Origin: Schizosaccharomyces osmophilus
Lineage: Eukaryota > Ascomycota > Schizosaccharomycetes > Schizosaccharomycetales > Schizosaccharomycetaceae
Assembly (NCBI RefSeq): GCF_027921745.1
Contig: NC_079238.1
Coordinates: 2,108,001 to 2,172,000, forward strand
Length of the DNA stretch: 64,000 bases
Direction: 5' to 3'
The notes under the pieces are model-generated. The model had not been told where the DNA came from. It saw nothing but the letters and a program-made list of their open reading frames with translations, and ran no database searches. Shown piece after piece: positions 33,761-45,027 of this stretch. Position 1 is the first letter of the stretch. The number at the start of each line of letters is the position of its first letter. The translations under genes were made by a program, and so were the position numbers.

Positions 33761-34341
33761 CGGTTGATACAAACTTAAGAAATTAATTCTTCAACAATGA
33801 AACTGTCATGAATCGTATGAATTGGAGATACAATACAGTATACGCAAAAATGTTCCCAAATTATGATGTTCGAAAATAGTTCAACACCTAATTAGTGAAA
33901 AATAATGACATAAAGTTTCAGAATCGTTGAACAATCTCCTTTTTGTTTTCTCTTTTTGATGTGAATTCAATTTCTTCTTGTAACGGCCTTCAAAGCCCAA
34001 ACACGTTTCATGCAATCTCTTGGTGAATGGGTGATTCTAATTTTACATAGCGCAAGTGAATCGATTTGATTTACGTGTTGTAACATCACACAGTAAATAT
34101 ACACCGAAACAGACGGTAATCCATCACAGAATTTACGGGAACGATAACGTAGATACCGAGAACTTTAAAACTCGGTAAAAGAAAGTAAATAAACAAAAAA
34201 GCAAGTAGAATGTCTGCTCGTGAAGGAGGGATTTGGACCCATTCTATAGATCACTGACAAGACATTAGGATCAAATGATCTAAGGAAGTGGCTCTAGTAA
34301 GAGACATTACTTTTCGGTTGGAAAAGCATGCGGGATGAAAG
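33761..34341. other. Intergenic: ltc1 promoter and mad2 3' UTR
   Basis: About 580 bases between two minus-strand genes. A 15-codon ORF at 34210 is the only ATG frame noticed and is not claimed as a gene. Confidence 0.5.
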
Positions 34342-35052
34342 TTATGGGTCAAAGCGATAGGCAACTTGACAATCAATTTTGTGCATGTTGGTACTAAAGC
34401 TTCGTAGTTGAACTTGCTCGGCATTCTTGATTAAGCGCGGGTCGCTGTCTACCCAGTCTGTAGGGACTTCGCTGTCGCGATCGGCGTAAACTAGTACATT
34501 GAACGTACAACGTCCTTCAAGTTGAGGCAAAAAGGTCACGGTTGCTGTAATTTGACGAATTAGAGCCTGTACTTCCTTTTGAATCCTAGTTTCATCTTGG
34601 GCTGGGTTTTCTATCGATGTCGGACTATCCTTTTGTAGGATTTCCACATTAAACTGCCAGCGTTCTAAATCTTCTCCAGAATCCTTGTTGGTTATAACTA
34701 ACGCAACCTTTTGTATCTTTCCTCCACAGGTCCAACCTATTGTAAAAGTTAGTCACAAATGTATCTTTGCGTAGTATGAATGCACCCGTACGATGAAGCT
34801 GCGATATAATCTTTCTAATGTATGTTTTGACTTCCTCGTCTACCGTGACAAGCATGCTTATTCCATATTTGCGCACTACTTTAAAATCCTCAGGTGGATA
34901 GATGCCCCGTTGAAAAAGGATAGAATTCACCGCGTATTCTACAAATGTTAACCCTGTTGTCTTTACTTTCAAATAAGTTTACCGAAAAATTCACTAATTA
35001 GTCTAGAAGAGCCTCGTAAAGACAAGTTTGATCGAATAGGTACTGCCGCCAT
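34342..35052 (-). CDS. mad2: Spindle assembly checkpoint protein Mad2
   Basis: Three exons: 35052-34983, 34938-34792 and 34736-34342; 203 residues, the exact usual length. The HORMA fold spans nearly all of it: VPIRSNLSLRGSSRLISEFF, then FQRGIYPPEDFKVVRKYG, then GEDLERWQFNVE, and the C-terminal safety-belt segment ending HKIDCQVAYRFDP. Mad2 binds Mad1 and Cdc20/Slp1 to hold the anaphase-promoting complex until kinetochores attach. Intron donors are GTAAAC and GTACGG, both slightly off consensus; branch points TTAAC and CTAAC. Tandem with nrl1 and ltc1 on the minus strand. Confidence 0.97.
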
Positions 35053-35309
35053 AATCTGTAGTGTTTGGTATACTTGGTTGTTGATAGTCCTCACCTTTTG
35101 AAGGTTTGTTTCATGTGTCATATGGGAAATTCCCTCAAGAAGTATTCTACTTTTATTTAATTCATTATTGAAATTTGTTTCTACCTTTTTGCCGAATACT
35201 ATCAAGCTAAATCCATTTTTTTCCTATGTAAACTAGGAAGTCTATATAAAAGACATTAGCCAAAATTATAATGTGCTATACATGAACATAAACATGCTCT
35301 TTTTTTTAT

Positions 35310-38300
35310 TTACTTATTAGTATACTCATGAGAAAGGACAACGCGAGAGTCCCGGGGCAGATGGAGATAATGCTTCATTACTGTAGATTCTAAAATCGTT
35401 GAAGCAACTTCATTATGTAAACGGAAACCCTTCTCAATCATCAATAAATAGAATATCTTTGCTTCATCCAAATAATCTCCTGTCTGTAATAGCGTGAAAA
35501 TGTGAATGTATAAATCTGATTTATGCGTTAATAAATTTGTACAAAGCCAAAGGAACCATCATAATTTACTCACCTTTTTGAAACGGACAATGGCTTATTG
35601 CTTTCCTTATACCAAGAATGCAATCCATTTTGTTCGAGCCAGTGTTCGAAACAGCAGCGTATAGGTAAACCTTCCAAAACCCTAAAATGAAATCCAGCCC
35701 TCGTATCAAAAATATCCTTTCAATTGCATTCTTCATTTTCTCCAGTGATAGCTTAGCCTCTTCCATAATGATAACGTATGAGGGATAGATAGCCTTGTCT
35801 TGGTATATTCGAACAACTTCCCATGCCTTATTTTTTACTCGAAATTGAAATCGATGCTTCGATTCGAACCACGAGAATATGTCCCAAAGAACGATGTTGT
35901 TCGGAAACAATTGCACAGCTTTTTCTAATATAGGTCTCATCTTTGTTACACTAAAGATTTTGCGTTCCTTTGCATTACGCATTGCTACTGCAAGGCTAAT
36001 AACATACAAATATTCCAGGTTTTCTTTCGCAATACCGTTCATACTGTCCAGCTTGGATACGCACTTCTCAATAGTAGAATGCACTGGCTCGGTCCCTATA
36101 AAAATCGAAAGCAACAAATAAATTAGTGAAATGTTAACGGCCTTTTTGCTATCTTGTTCATCTTCAAATAGCACGAGAACTTGGTTAGCTAATCCAGTTT
36201 TGTCTGCTGAATTTGTAGAAGTCTGATCAACTTGAAACAAATGAATTAGTACATTCCAAAATCCAAGCTCGTCATTCAAAAAGAACTTTTGCATTGCCCA
36301 ATTCTTGTGAAACCACACATTTTCTAAATCTGAAAACTTTGAAGATTGCATAACATAAGCAGTTTTATATATTTTTTCGCACAAAGATACCTTCCCATTC
36401 ATAAATTCAGTTTCGGCAAAGCAATTCCAAACAAAAACTGAACTCTCATACTTTTTTAAAATATCTTTGATAACAGAACTGTTAGTGTATTAGCGTAAGT
36501 TGCTTTGTATACAAAATACCATACCTATATATATCATATTCTTGATCTTCAAACTCCAATTGACACAACTTTTGTAAAATAGTTAAATACAATCCAGCAA
36601 AATATTCATCATCCACCCCTTGTAAAAGCAGATATAAAATTGTATTCAATCGATCAATTTCATCTTTGGAAAAGGCTTTTAATGACAGCAAAACATAGTC
36701 GGGCAAATCAGTTGAGCAGGGAAAATAAATCTCCAAAAATCCTGGTGAGAGAATTTTGGAGGAAACTAAATCGTTCACACTTTCAGATTCCTTTACAGTC
36801 GTATCAATCTTTAGATTCGACGAAAACCATGGATCTGAAACAAAGAAATGCTCATTGCTTGCTTCTGGTGGAAGAATTGGGAGACCATAAAAGTTCAGAA
36901 GACAGTATTTTAAATCCAAAAGTGCTTTTGGAGTAAAGAAACGACAAATAAAGCCTTTTACATCTTCAAAAATGACGTGCCGAAAAGGATCGTCCTTGCT
37001 GTTTAGCCTGCGAGCAAGTTTCGGTTCACGCCAAGCCTTTTGCTCCTGAAAGCTTTTCTCATTCTCCGTCCACTGCAAAAACGAGTCGTATACCGATATT
37101 GAGGATTGGGAATCATCGATTTTTTTGTTAGAGAATGATGGAGCATTGGAACTATTCCTCCAACCAAGAGCACCCGGCTCTCCAAATTTCGGCTTGTCAG
37201 ATTCCCAAAATTTTGACAACTCGCGCTTAATGGAATTTAAGTCTTGCTTCTTTAGACTTTCTGGAAGAAAATAGTTAACTTCCATATTCACTTGAGTAAT
37301 CGCATAAGCCAACTCAAAAAATCCCGAGTCTCTTGCAAAATAACAAATTCTGAGTAGAACGTAAAGAACCGTTTTTTCCAATTTTTGTATATTTTCATTT
37401 AATGATTTAGTTTCCTCATAAAGTTTATCAATTTTTTTTCTAATCATACCAAGGCAATCGGATAATATTTGCAAACATGAGTCAACAGTAAATGAGTGTA
37501 CGTTAGACATAAGAAAGTTGACATACAAAATCCACAAATTTTCCGATAAGCCATACCTGGAAAGCAAATTCTCCCAATGTTCTTGTGTTGTTTTCGAGTC
37601 CCATTCAAAAAATCCCAGCTTGAAATATTCCGAGACCAACTGTTCGACATCAGAAGAAACGAAATCATGAGAAAAAATAGCTTTCTCTAGAACCGAAATT
37701 TGAATTTCATGTATTGAGCGGCGTAGGCTTCTCTCTTCTCGAACAGACATATTCGGTCGAGCATATTCTTGAAGGAGCAAGTCTTTTTGCAGTGAACACA
37801 GATGAAGCCATAATGATGGACTTAAACTGTTTCTTTCTAATTCTTTTCGCACCTGGGCAATTTCATTCTGTATTCCTTTAACTTTATTATCATCTAATGG
37901 CACCGATAATTTGTCTTCGGTTACATTCGCAGAACTTTCAGGGAAAGGTAGAAATTCATTCTCACGCGGGATCGCCCCAATGGAAGAAGCAACAATAAGG
38001 TTCCTGCTGATTTCTTCAGAATTGGGTATATGCATGGCATCCTTCAAATAAAGTCCTTCATTCATTTTATGAAGTATAACTTTCTCAGGATTACTGCCCA
38101 TTACAACGTTAGATTTTCGCATATAATTTGGGATGGAGTATTTATGAATGCCACCATAAAAGAAAACCTTTCTATCTCCCTTTGTATCGTATTTGACATT
38201 ATACGACTGTTGGTCACGATCAGTGAGTGAAATTAGTCGTTTGTGTTTAGTATATTTAAAGTCTCTGTCATCATTTTCACGTTCTCTTTTTTTTGTATGC

Positions 38301-38371
38301 TTCTCCTTTTCATGTTTTATTGGTTTGAAGCTTCCAAACTTAGGTACAGGGACATCTTTTCTTGGCAACAT
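35310..38371 (-). CDS. nrl1: NRDE-2 family RNA surveillance protein Nrl1
   Basis: Three exons: 38371-36525, 36478-35574 and 35479-35310; 973 residues. Nrl1 works with the helicase Mtl1 in nuclear RNA surveillance, splicing control and R-loop suppression. The N-terminus has VPKFGSFKPIKHEK and then a basic region, the NRDE-2 signature (RKVFFYGGIHKYSIPNYMRK). Most of the protein is helical TPR/HAT-like repeats (NSLSPSLWLHLCSLQKDLLL; FPNNIVLWDIFSWFESKHRF). The last intron ends in a tandem ACAGACAG acceptor; only the second AG keeps the frame (KGDYLDEAKIF). The start was taken at the ATG giving MLPRKDVPVP. Confidence 0.94.
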
Positions 38372-38762
38372 ATTAAGCACTATACACCAAAATATTAATT
38401 ATGAATAGCAGCACATGTAGTTATACTATATTCATTTTTTCAATGTAGCTTACAGTCATCAAGGTGTGTCGTAGTCTTGGTGGAAGTATTTGAGACTCCT
38501 GAAAAATCTACTAAAAACAATATCTAATCATTCCTTCATTCATTTCTGACTTCTTTCCGTTCAGCGAGTTTAGAAGTTTATATTAAATTCGTGTTTCCAT
38601 ACGGTTGACTTACAATTCTCAATCTTTTGCATATACCCTGCATTTTTAGCTATAGTTAAGAAATAATACTCTGAACAAAATTCTTCTTTTACTCATCGTG
38701 GAATCTTTCAGAATTGAAGTGATTTCTTTCTTTTTCAATCTGTTAGTTGCTCAAAAAGGAAT
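38372..38762. other. Divergent promoter, nrl1 and nse4
   Basis: About 390 AT-rich bases between divergent starts. No recognised site. Confidence 0.5.
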
Positions 38763-39921
38763 ATGCCTCCTATCGACAAACGCGACCTTCGAAAGCGGTA
38801 CCGGTCATTAATTAATCAAGTCCATGGTAATACTAATCCTTTTCCTTTACAATTTAAATTACCTACTAACTCCGGTTAGAATCTCGCCTTGAGTTAGTGG
38901 ACCAAGAAAATAATGCCCTAATTGAAACCGTGGCCTCTGCTAATGATTTATTTTCATCAGGTAATTATGACTTTCAATTCTGTATTTTAATTAATTAAAA
39001 TAGTTGAGGCGCCGACAGAAGCTGCTTTGGATGCTTTATTGTTGACAAAAACAGTGGATTTGGCATCTATGAGGACCAAACAGTTGCATATAGGAAAGCC
39101 AAAATTTAATATTCAACTTTATATTAGGCATATCAAACAGTTTTTGAGTCAAAATGGCTCCAACTCTTCTTCGGAATCTAATAGAAATGAACTTGCATGG
39201 TCAAGGTTAGGAAAGATTGCTTGGAAGCATCAAAGGAGGCCAGCCTCTGTTAATTTAATGTATGGCATTTCAATTATGCTTTCCTAACATACTGAACAGG
39301 GTGGGACCTTTATCTTTTCGGAAAAAGGAAAGACAAGTACCAAGAAGGGAAAAGCTACAGCGAGCTCCAAATACATCTACTCAGCCGATATTGGTATGAA
39401 TCTCGCGTTGTTTTATTTTTGAACTAACATGGTAGCTCAACCAAGATAATATTTCAGCTCAGGAAAACAATACCACGAAAAACGTTTTACAGATCTCCCG
39501 TCTACTTCTAAAGCATCAACCAGTCGATCTTTTAAAGTTTATTACAAATCCAGAAAGTTATTCTCAAACTGTTGAGAATCTGTTTTATGTCAGTTTTCTT
39601 TTTAAAGAAGGAAAAGCGGCTTTGACTGAAGATTCTCAAAGAGGGCTTTTACTAGGTATGTTGCTTGTTGCTTTTTTTTCTAATAGTTAAAGAATGTAAA
39701 ACACCTCCATCGGATGAACAAGTGAATTCTGGAGAAGTACGAAACGTTCAACTAGTTATGGACATGACTTTAGACCTTTACGAAGTAAGTAGTTGATTTT
39801 TGTCATTTTTGGTTTTCTAACAGACTAGGACATTATACAAACCTTTAAACTAAAAGGTAGCATTATACCGACACGACGACCAGTAGAGACGGCCGCCACC
39901 AGTAATACATGGTACAGTTAA
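38763..39921 (+). CDS. nse4: Smc5-Smc6 complex kleisin subunit Nse4
   Basis: Seven exons: 38763-38826, 38880-38960, 39004-39259, 39300-39393, 39436-39655, 39687-39784 and 39829-39921; 301 residues, matching the known S. pombe length of about 300. Nse4 bridges Smc5 and Smc6 heads as the kleisin and is essential for DNA repair. N-terminus MPPIDKRDLRKRYRSLINQV; middle IQLYIRHIKQFL; C-terminal winged helix includes VDLLKFITNPESYSQTVENL, SFLFKEGKA and GSIIPTRRPVE. All introns are 31-53 nt with GTA donors. The last intron ends in tandem AGs (CTAACAG, then ACTAG); only the second keeps the frame. Confidence 0.96.
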
Positions 39922-40223
39922 TTTTGGAACGGAAAGGAATTGTTTATTATATCTAAATTACAAATTATTTTTTGGATAAGTCTGAAAATGTCTAATAGTT
40001 CTAGGCGAGTGCCTCGTGATAAGATAAATATTTTTATAACCAGATATCCATACCAAACAAAAAAAAAAAAAAAAAATCACACACACACAAAATAAAAGGG
40101 AGTAGAGTGAGCAGTAAAGCCAAAAAGACCAGTAGATCTAGAATACACGTTATAAATCATTCATAACTTGGTGCGCTCGGCGAAGCCTTAGAATTTGTTT
40201 GTTTCTCTTCGAAACATACATTG
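39922..40223. other. Convergent 3' flanks of nse4 and the IFRD gene
   Basis: About 300 bases with 3' UTRs of both genes, including the poly-A and CA tract listed separately. Nothing else is seen. Confidence 0.5.
40060..40090 (+). repeat. Poly-A tract followed by CA dinucleotide run
   Basis: An A run of about 17 bases, then a short CACACACACA stretch. A simple microsatellite in the convergent 3' region. Confidence 0.8.
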
Positions 40224-41534
40224 TTAAGAGAAGTAATAAGAATTAACAAAGTCAGTTCTGTTTCTCTGTTCTTGGCGTCTTTGTCGGTCGCGAGTACGTT
40301 CTTTCTCTCTCCTTTCCACATCTGTAAGACTTTTTGTCTTGTCCTCAATGTAATTGTCTCCTTCTTCTTCTTCATAATCGGATTCAGGATCGCTCATTGC
40401 TATACCAGCAACATACCCAGAATAATCCATAAAGTTACGAAGAAGGGAGCTTTTTGCAAAATAAATAGGAAATGCTGATCGGAGGATGTACTTAAGACCT
40501 TGAGCTCGCAAAATCTTTTTCCAGGTGTCAAGCTGGACCGTAGACTTGCCTATTCTCATAGAAGATTTCATGTTTCCAGATGAACCAGGATTCTCAATTG
40601 TTTGAAGGACACTTCGGAAGGTTTGGTGTAAGACTTTTCTATGTTTTTTAGCGATGCTTTTTGAGGATTCCGTGGAAAGATCACGGAGAATAGAAACTAA
40701 ATGAACGCGATCTGGCAATATATCATTATCTATGGATCCTCTTAAAGTTTCTTCGTCAGAATATGTGTCCGCAATCCGTTCATACAAAGCAGCTAGAGCT
40801 TGTCCAGCTCCCATTTGTACGTCTATGCTGGCAGCTTGTAACTGCTCAGCTACTGCTTCAGCAGCAGAAGAGGCAAAGTCACTATAGGAGGTTATACCTG
40901 TGACCAAAAGTCCGAGAGATTGGCAAGCTATGCCAACGACGTCTTCGTTGTCCTCTGCGTCAACTACGGCACCATCAGACTCGATGATGCTTGCAAGTTG
41001 GTAACCAAAATCCATAATATCAGGCTCAGAATCCAAAAGTACTGTTAATAGAGAAAAGGAGAGCATAGCTTCGCACTTCACTGCCGTCGAATGAGGGTCA
41101 TTTACGAGAGCATTAAAACGACCCTCAGTAGCAATCCAAAGTCCCTCTACTGAAAACACTGAAGCCAAACATAGAGCACATAGCAGTCTCATTGACAGAA
41201 TAACTTCTGTATCAGAAGGTGAAGAATGAAAAAGCTTTAAGAGTATTTCCTCCAAAGGACCGATTTTTTCAGCAACTCGTTTTACGTAATGTCGAGTACA
41301 CAGATTATATAGCTTCTTCAAATGTCCTTCGCGTTCTTTCGAACCAAATTTTTTCACTTCTAATAAATCATCAACAATACTCTGAAACTGCTGATTCCAT
41401 GTTTTTGGATTTTCCAATGTATTCGCGTCTTCTGATGGACCAACACTTAATTGATCAATAGAACTGCTCAGGATACTAATCGTATCCATCGTTTCATCTT
41501 CCGCATATGCCTGTGATTTATCTTTTGCACCCAT
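40224..41534 (-). CDS. Interferon-related developmental regulator (IFRD) family protein
   Basis: Single exon, 436 residues from ATG 41534. An armadillo-like N-terminal domain (about 45-310) with conserved stretches SMRLLCALCLASVFSVEG and FALVND-like FNALVNDPHSTAVKCEAMLS, then a C-terminal region with TWKKILRAQGLKYILRSAFP, GKSTVQLDTW and a basic tail (TDVERREKERTRDRQRRQ). These match the IFRD/IFRH_C arrangement. Human IFRD1/2 act as transcription co-regulators and IFRD2 also binds silent ribosomes; the yeast role is not known to me. From memory the S. pombe locus here is SPBC20F10.03. Confidence 0.88.
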   Translation of the reverse strand: MGAKDKSQAYAEDETMDTISILSSSIDQLSVGPSEDANTLENPKTWNQQFQSIVDDLLEVKKFGSKEREGHLKKLYNLCTRHYVKRVAEKIGPLEEILLKLFHSSPSDTEVILSMRLLCALCLASVFSVEGLWIATEGRFNALVNDPHSTAVKCEAMLSFSLLTVLLDSEPDIMDFGYQLASIIESDGAVVDAEDNEDVVGIACQSLGLLVTGITSYSDFASSAAEAVAEQLQAASIDVQMGAGQALAALYERIADTYSDEETLRGSIDNDILPDRVHLVSILRDLSTESSKSIAKKHRKVLHQTFRSVLQTIENPGSSGNMKSSMRIGKSTVQLDTWKKILRAQGLKYILRSAFPIYFAKSSLLRNFMDYSGYVAGIAMSDPESDYEEEEGDNYIEDKTKSLTDVERREKERTRDRQRRQEQRNRTDFVNSYYFS

Positions 41535-42674
41535 ATTATAAACACTGTGGCTTTAGGCAGGATTTTCTTGGGCAGTGAATTCTTATTATATATATATAGA
41601 TATAAATGTTCAACCATGACATTATTGCCTTCGCTTACGTTCGGCAACAAAAAAAAATTGTGACGTTTACAAAAAACAGATGAAAACAAAAATAAACAAA
41701 CGAATAAATCTTATAAAGATTTTTAAGCCGAGTAAAAAATGATTCAGTATATAACTGTTTGAATACTTCGCAGATATTATCTCCGTGTACAATTGCGTTA
41801 CAGATGTCAATGTCGGTCTATAGTTTTGAAACTAATACGTCAAGTTCGCGCAATCCGCCTTGGTTTTTAATTTTAAAAGTCTAAGATTTACTCGGATAGT
41901 ATTTAAGCTACTTGATTCCAATGCAAAAAGAAGCAATAGAAGAAATTCGAGAATACTTTTTTTCTTGTTCACTATAACACAGGTAGCAAATCCTCTATAA
42001 TACGATGAAAATGAAAGTAGCATAAATAAAGGAAATTTATAAATTTATCGACAAAAACCATTTAAAGCTTTTACCAGAAACTGATAAAGAAATAAATAGA
42101 AATAAAAATATAATTAAAGAAAATGTACAACCTGATTAATGGGCATGCATAGGAAACGTTCGAATTTTAAACTCTGCATTCGCATAACTAACAACGTAAA
42201 GAAAGAGAAAATACATGCTAAAGAATACAAACGAACCTGAATTTGTCTACTTCAAAAGTTGAAGACCTGTTAAAAATCATAGTCGGTCACATTCATTTCA
42301 TTATTTACTACTTTTTCGATTTTCAATTCCTATGGTTTTGCTAGTACATTTGTAAACACGGCTTAACAATTAAATGAGTTTTTTCTTCTAAAAGTAACCA
42401 TTTTTAATCGATCTCAAAGCTCCAGCTTGATAGTCATACTTTTAAATTAGAGGTACTGCACTGGCTTGTACAAGAGACGGTGTAATATTTGAATTTTTTA
42501 TTTTCAAACGACTGTTCTCTAATTAACAAAGGAAAAAAAGAAAGAAGAATAAAATTCCTTCAGCGAATTGCTTTCGTCCACGCGAATTAGCTGTACTCAG
42601 TAAAACCTCACTTTTCAAGAGGAACGTCCCAACTCACAGAACATAGACTCTAAACTGGCAATTAGGAATTTTGA
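41535..42674. other. Divergent intergenic region, IFRD and ARMH3-like genes
   Basis: About 1.14 kb carrying both promoters. It is AT-rich with a TATATATATAGATATA stretch near 41586. An ATAAACAAACGA forkhead-like match is near 41690. No coding exon or structural RNA recognised. Confidence 0.5.
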
Positions 42675-44465
42675 ATGCATAAAGCGGCGACTGTAGATAC
42701 AACTCCAAAAATAGTAACACTCTATAAATGCTTAACTAATCGATATTGGACAGGATACCCGGATAATGTATTTTGGCGGGAATTCTTCCTTCTCAGTCCC
42801 CGTCTTCAGGAGCTAAAGCAAATACTGAATAAAACTTCGACTCAAGATTTCATTTACAATGGCCCGAAAATCCATAGCATGTATCTTTTCGCAGTAGATT
42901 TGCTTCGATCAAAGGATGAACATTTACGAATCCACAATGCTTTGACAACTTTACAGACGTTTCTCTCGGCAATGTGTGATCATAAGTCTTCGGATGCAAA
43001 TTTTTCTGTATATTTGCTACTGGGAAACATTGATTCAATCGACACCCAGTTTTCACTGTTCATCCAAAACCTGTGTAACCTCATCAAGACCTCTGAAAAT
43101 GCTCAATGCCTCCAAGATTCCCTATCTTTTTTCTTGAGCTTCCTTGCTACTCTGTACAACTCTTCGTTAATATCTCATATATATGACAGCTACGATGTTT
43201 TCACTACTTTAGTCACCACCATCTTGCATCAAAAACCTGGGTTTGAACTTGCTATATATGCACTTGGATTGCTAAGCGCCTGTGACAAGTTTGAAACCGT
43301 TAACACACTCCGGATTCATTTGTCCCAAATAACTGAAGAACCATTCTTTGAGGCTATCTTAAAGTTTTCCGCCATTCAGCTCATTGCTATAAGAGATGAA
43401 TACGTTGCCATAAAACAAGATGATCCTCCCGTCCCTTCTTTCTTTAGCTTCTTTACTATCCGGTCTTCGCCTTCGAATCCTGATGCCAAACAGGAGCAAC
43501 AATTTGCTGCTCTGCCCGACAAACGCTTAGTAATATTTTTAACCATTTACGAACTTTGCACTTGCAACAAATATTTTTGCAAATATCTCCTTCAGTTCCA
43601 GAATCAAAATAATCCTGACTCTCCTTTATCATCTCTACTTTCCCTATCCTCTTATATAAATGTCCACCAGAGGCAATCCAAACGTACCTATCACTTCTCT
43701 ATGCTTTTCCTAATTCTTTTTCACATTTTAATAGATGATCCCGATACTTCTTCTTTACTTGTGCAGACCGATTCAGAATCCCGAGTCCGAATGTGTTTGC
43801 AGAGATATCCTTTCCCTTCTTTTCCTACAAAACCATATGTTCCCATAGGATATATTTTAGACACTTGTTGCCTTGGGATTCAACACAATGCAAAGTTGAA
43901 AATTAGTGCTCCAATATATGTCTTGTACCTTACATTTTTGCATAAATCTTTTGCTTTATTGGCACAAAACCAGATACGATTGGAGTATCATTGGAGGGAA
44001 CTTTGGAGGTTTTTATTTTCTTTTTTAGGCTTTTGCAACACGCTTATTAATTCAGAATTTTTCAATCACGCTCCCCCGATCGTGGAGGCATTATTAAATT
44101 TGCTTGCCTATACAGTTGCAAATGCTGACGCCTTTGTTGATAATACTGAAGAAATGGTGGATTTGTTATACAAGTTAATTTGTAATGCCCAGATCTTTCA
44201 GTCAGTTTCTTCAAAAGTAAAGCTTAAAAACAAGCGCGCTGCTGATTACCTTCTTGAAGTGATCAATTTTTTGAGCTCAAAAGCTTCCGAATCGCCAGAT
44301 AGCTCTCCTGAGGAATTAATGTCCATAATTAAGGAAGTTATTGAATTAATTCCAGTTGCAGAGCAGCAGGTTCTATCGAATATACCTCCTTTGAGAGAGT
44401 CTAATTATCGTTTATTTCATAAACGAGTCAGTCGAGATATGGCTGAGCTATTACGAAACGTGTAA
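42675..44465 (+). CDS. ARMH3-like (DUF1741) protein
   Basis: Single exon, 596 residues from ATG 42675. It is helical throughout and matches the eukaryotic family of human ARMH3 (C10orf76), with the DUF1741 domain in the C-terminal half (residues about 330-560; HWRELWRFLFSFLGFCNTL is characteristic, as is YVLYLTFLHKSFALLAQ). Human ARMH3 works with PI4KB and GBF1 at the Golgi; transfer of that role to yeast is inference. It ends ELLRNV. Convergent with gar1. From memory the S. pombe counterpart is SPBC20F10.02c. Confidence 0.88.
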   Translation: MHKAATVDTTPKIVTLYKCLTNRYWTGYPDNVFWREFFLLSPRLQELKQILNKTSTQDFIYNGPKIHSMYLFAVDLLRSKDEHLRIHNALTTLQTFLSAMCDHKSSDANFSVYLLLGNIDSIDTQFSLFIQNLCNLIKTSENAQCLQDSLSFFLSFLATLYNSSLISHIYDSYDVFTTLVTTILHQKPGFELAIYALGLLSACDKFETVNTLRIHLSQITEEPFFEAILKFSAIQLIAIRDEYVAIKQDDPPVPSFFSFFTIRSSPSNPDAKQEQQFAALPDKRLVIFLTIYELCTCNKYFCKYLLQFQNQNNPDSPLSSLLSLSSYINVHQRQSKRTYHFSMLFLILFHILIDDPDTSSLLVQTDSESRVRMCLQRYPFPSFPTKPYVPIGYILDTCCLGIQHNAKLKISAPIYVLYLTFLHKSFALLAQNQIRLEYHWRELWRFLFSFLGFCNTLINSEFFNHAPPIVEALLNLLAYTVANADAFVDNTEEMVDLLYKLICNAQIFQSVSSKVKLKNKRAADYLLEVINFLSSKASESPDSSPEELMSIIKEVIELIPVAEQQVLSNIPPLRESNYRLFHKRVSRDMAELLRNV

Positions 44466-45027
44466 ATTTACTTGGTTAGCTATTTTTAATAATGATTTAT
44501 GACTATTGCTGACGAAAGATTTAGTTGATTTTGTAGTCAAGACAAGCTAAGCTGTAACTTCATGCGCTCCATTTTACTCTTTTACTATTCATGTTCTATG
44601 CGAAATAGTGTCCACTTATTACATCCGATAACTACAAATTGTAGTCTTAAACTCTGTAAAAAGCATATCAATTTTAGTACACAATTCAAAATTTATTTTT
44701 ACCTAAATTATATGTACCACAGAATCGAAAGAGAGTTAATACTTTTAAAGGATACAACACGAACTATACTAGTTCTCTTTATAAATAATGAAAGCAGATA
44801 TAACTGTTTCGTGGAAAAGCGCTTCATATTCCGTTTTATGTAAGTCAAAGCGAGTCATAAAGGTATGACTGTAAGCCTTCCATTCAGATATGTGGACAAT
44901 GCAAAAATCAAAATTCTATCCAAAAAGCCAACCCCAGTAGAATATTTTCACTCTCCTTCACAACTAACTGGAAGGATATAAAAGAGAACCCGGTAAATTC
45001 CATTTAAAGGCGATTCGTCTTTCACCT
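44466..45027. other. Convergent 3' flanks of ARMH3-like gene and gar1
   Basis: About 560 AT-rich bases. A 94-codon plus-strand frame at 44562-44843 is AT-rich with poor composition and is taken as chance. Confidence 0.5.

Noticed and set aside
44562-44843. 94-codon plus-strand frame downstream of the ARMH3-like gene.
   Set aside because: AT-rich composition, no recognisable pattern, and it sits in the convergent 3' region.
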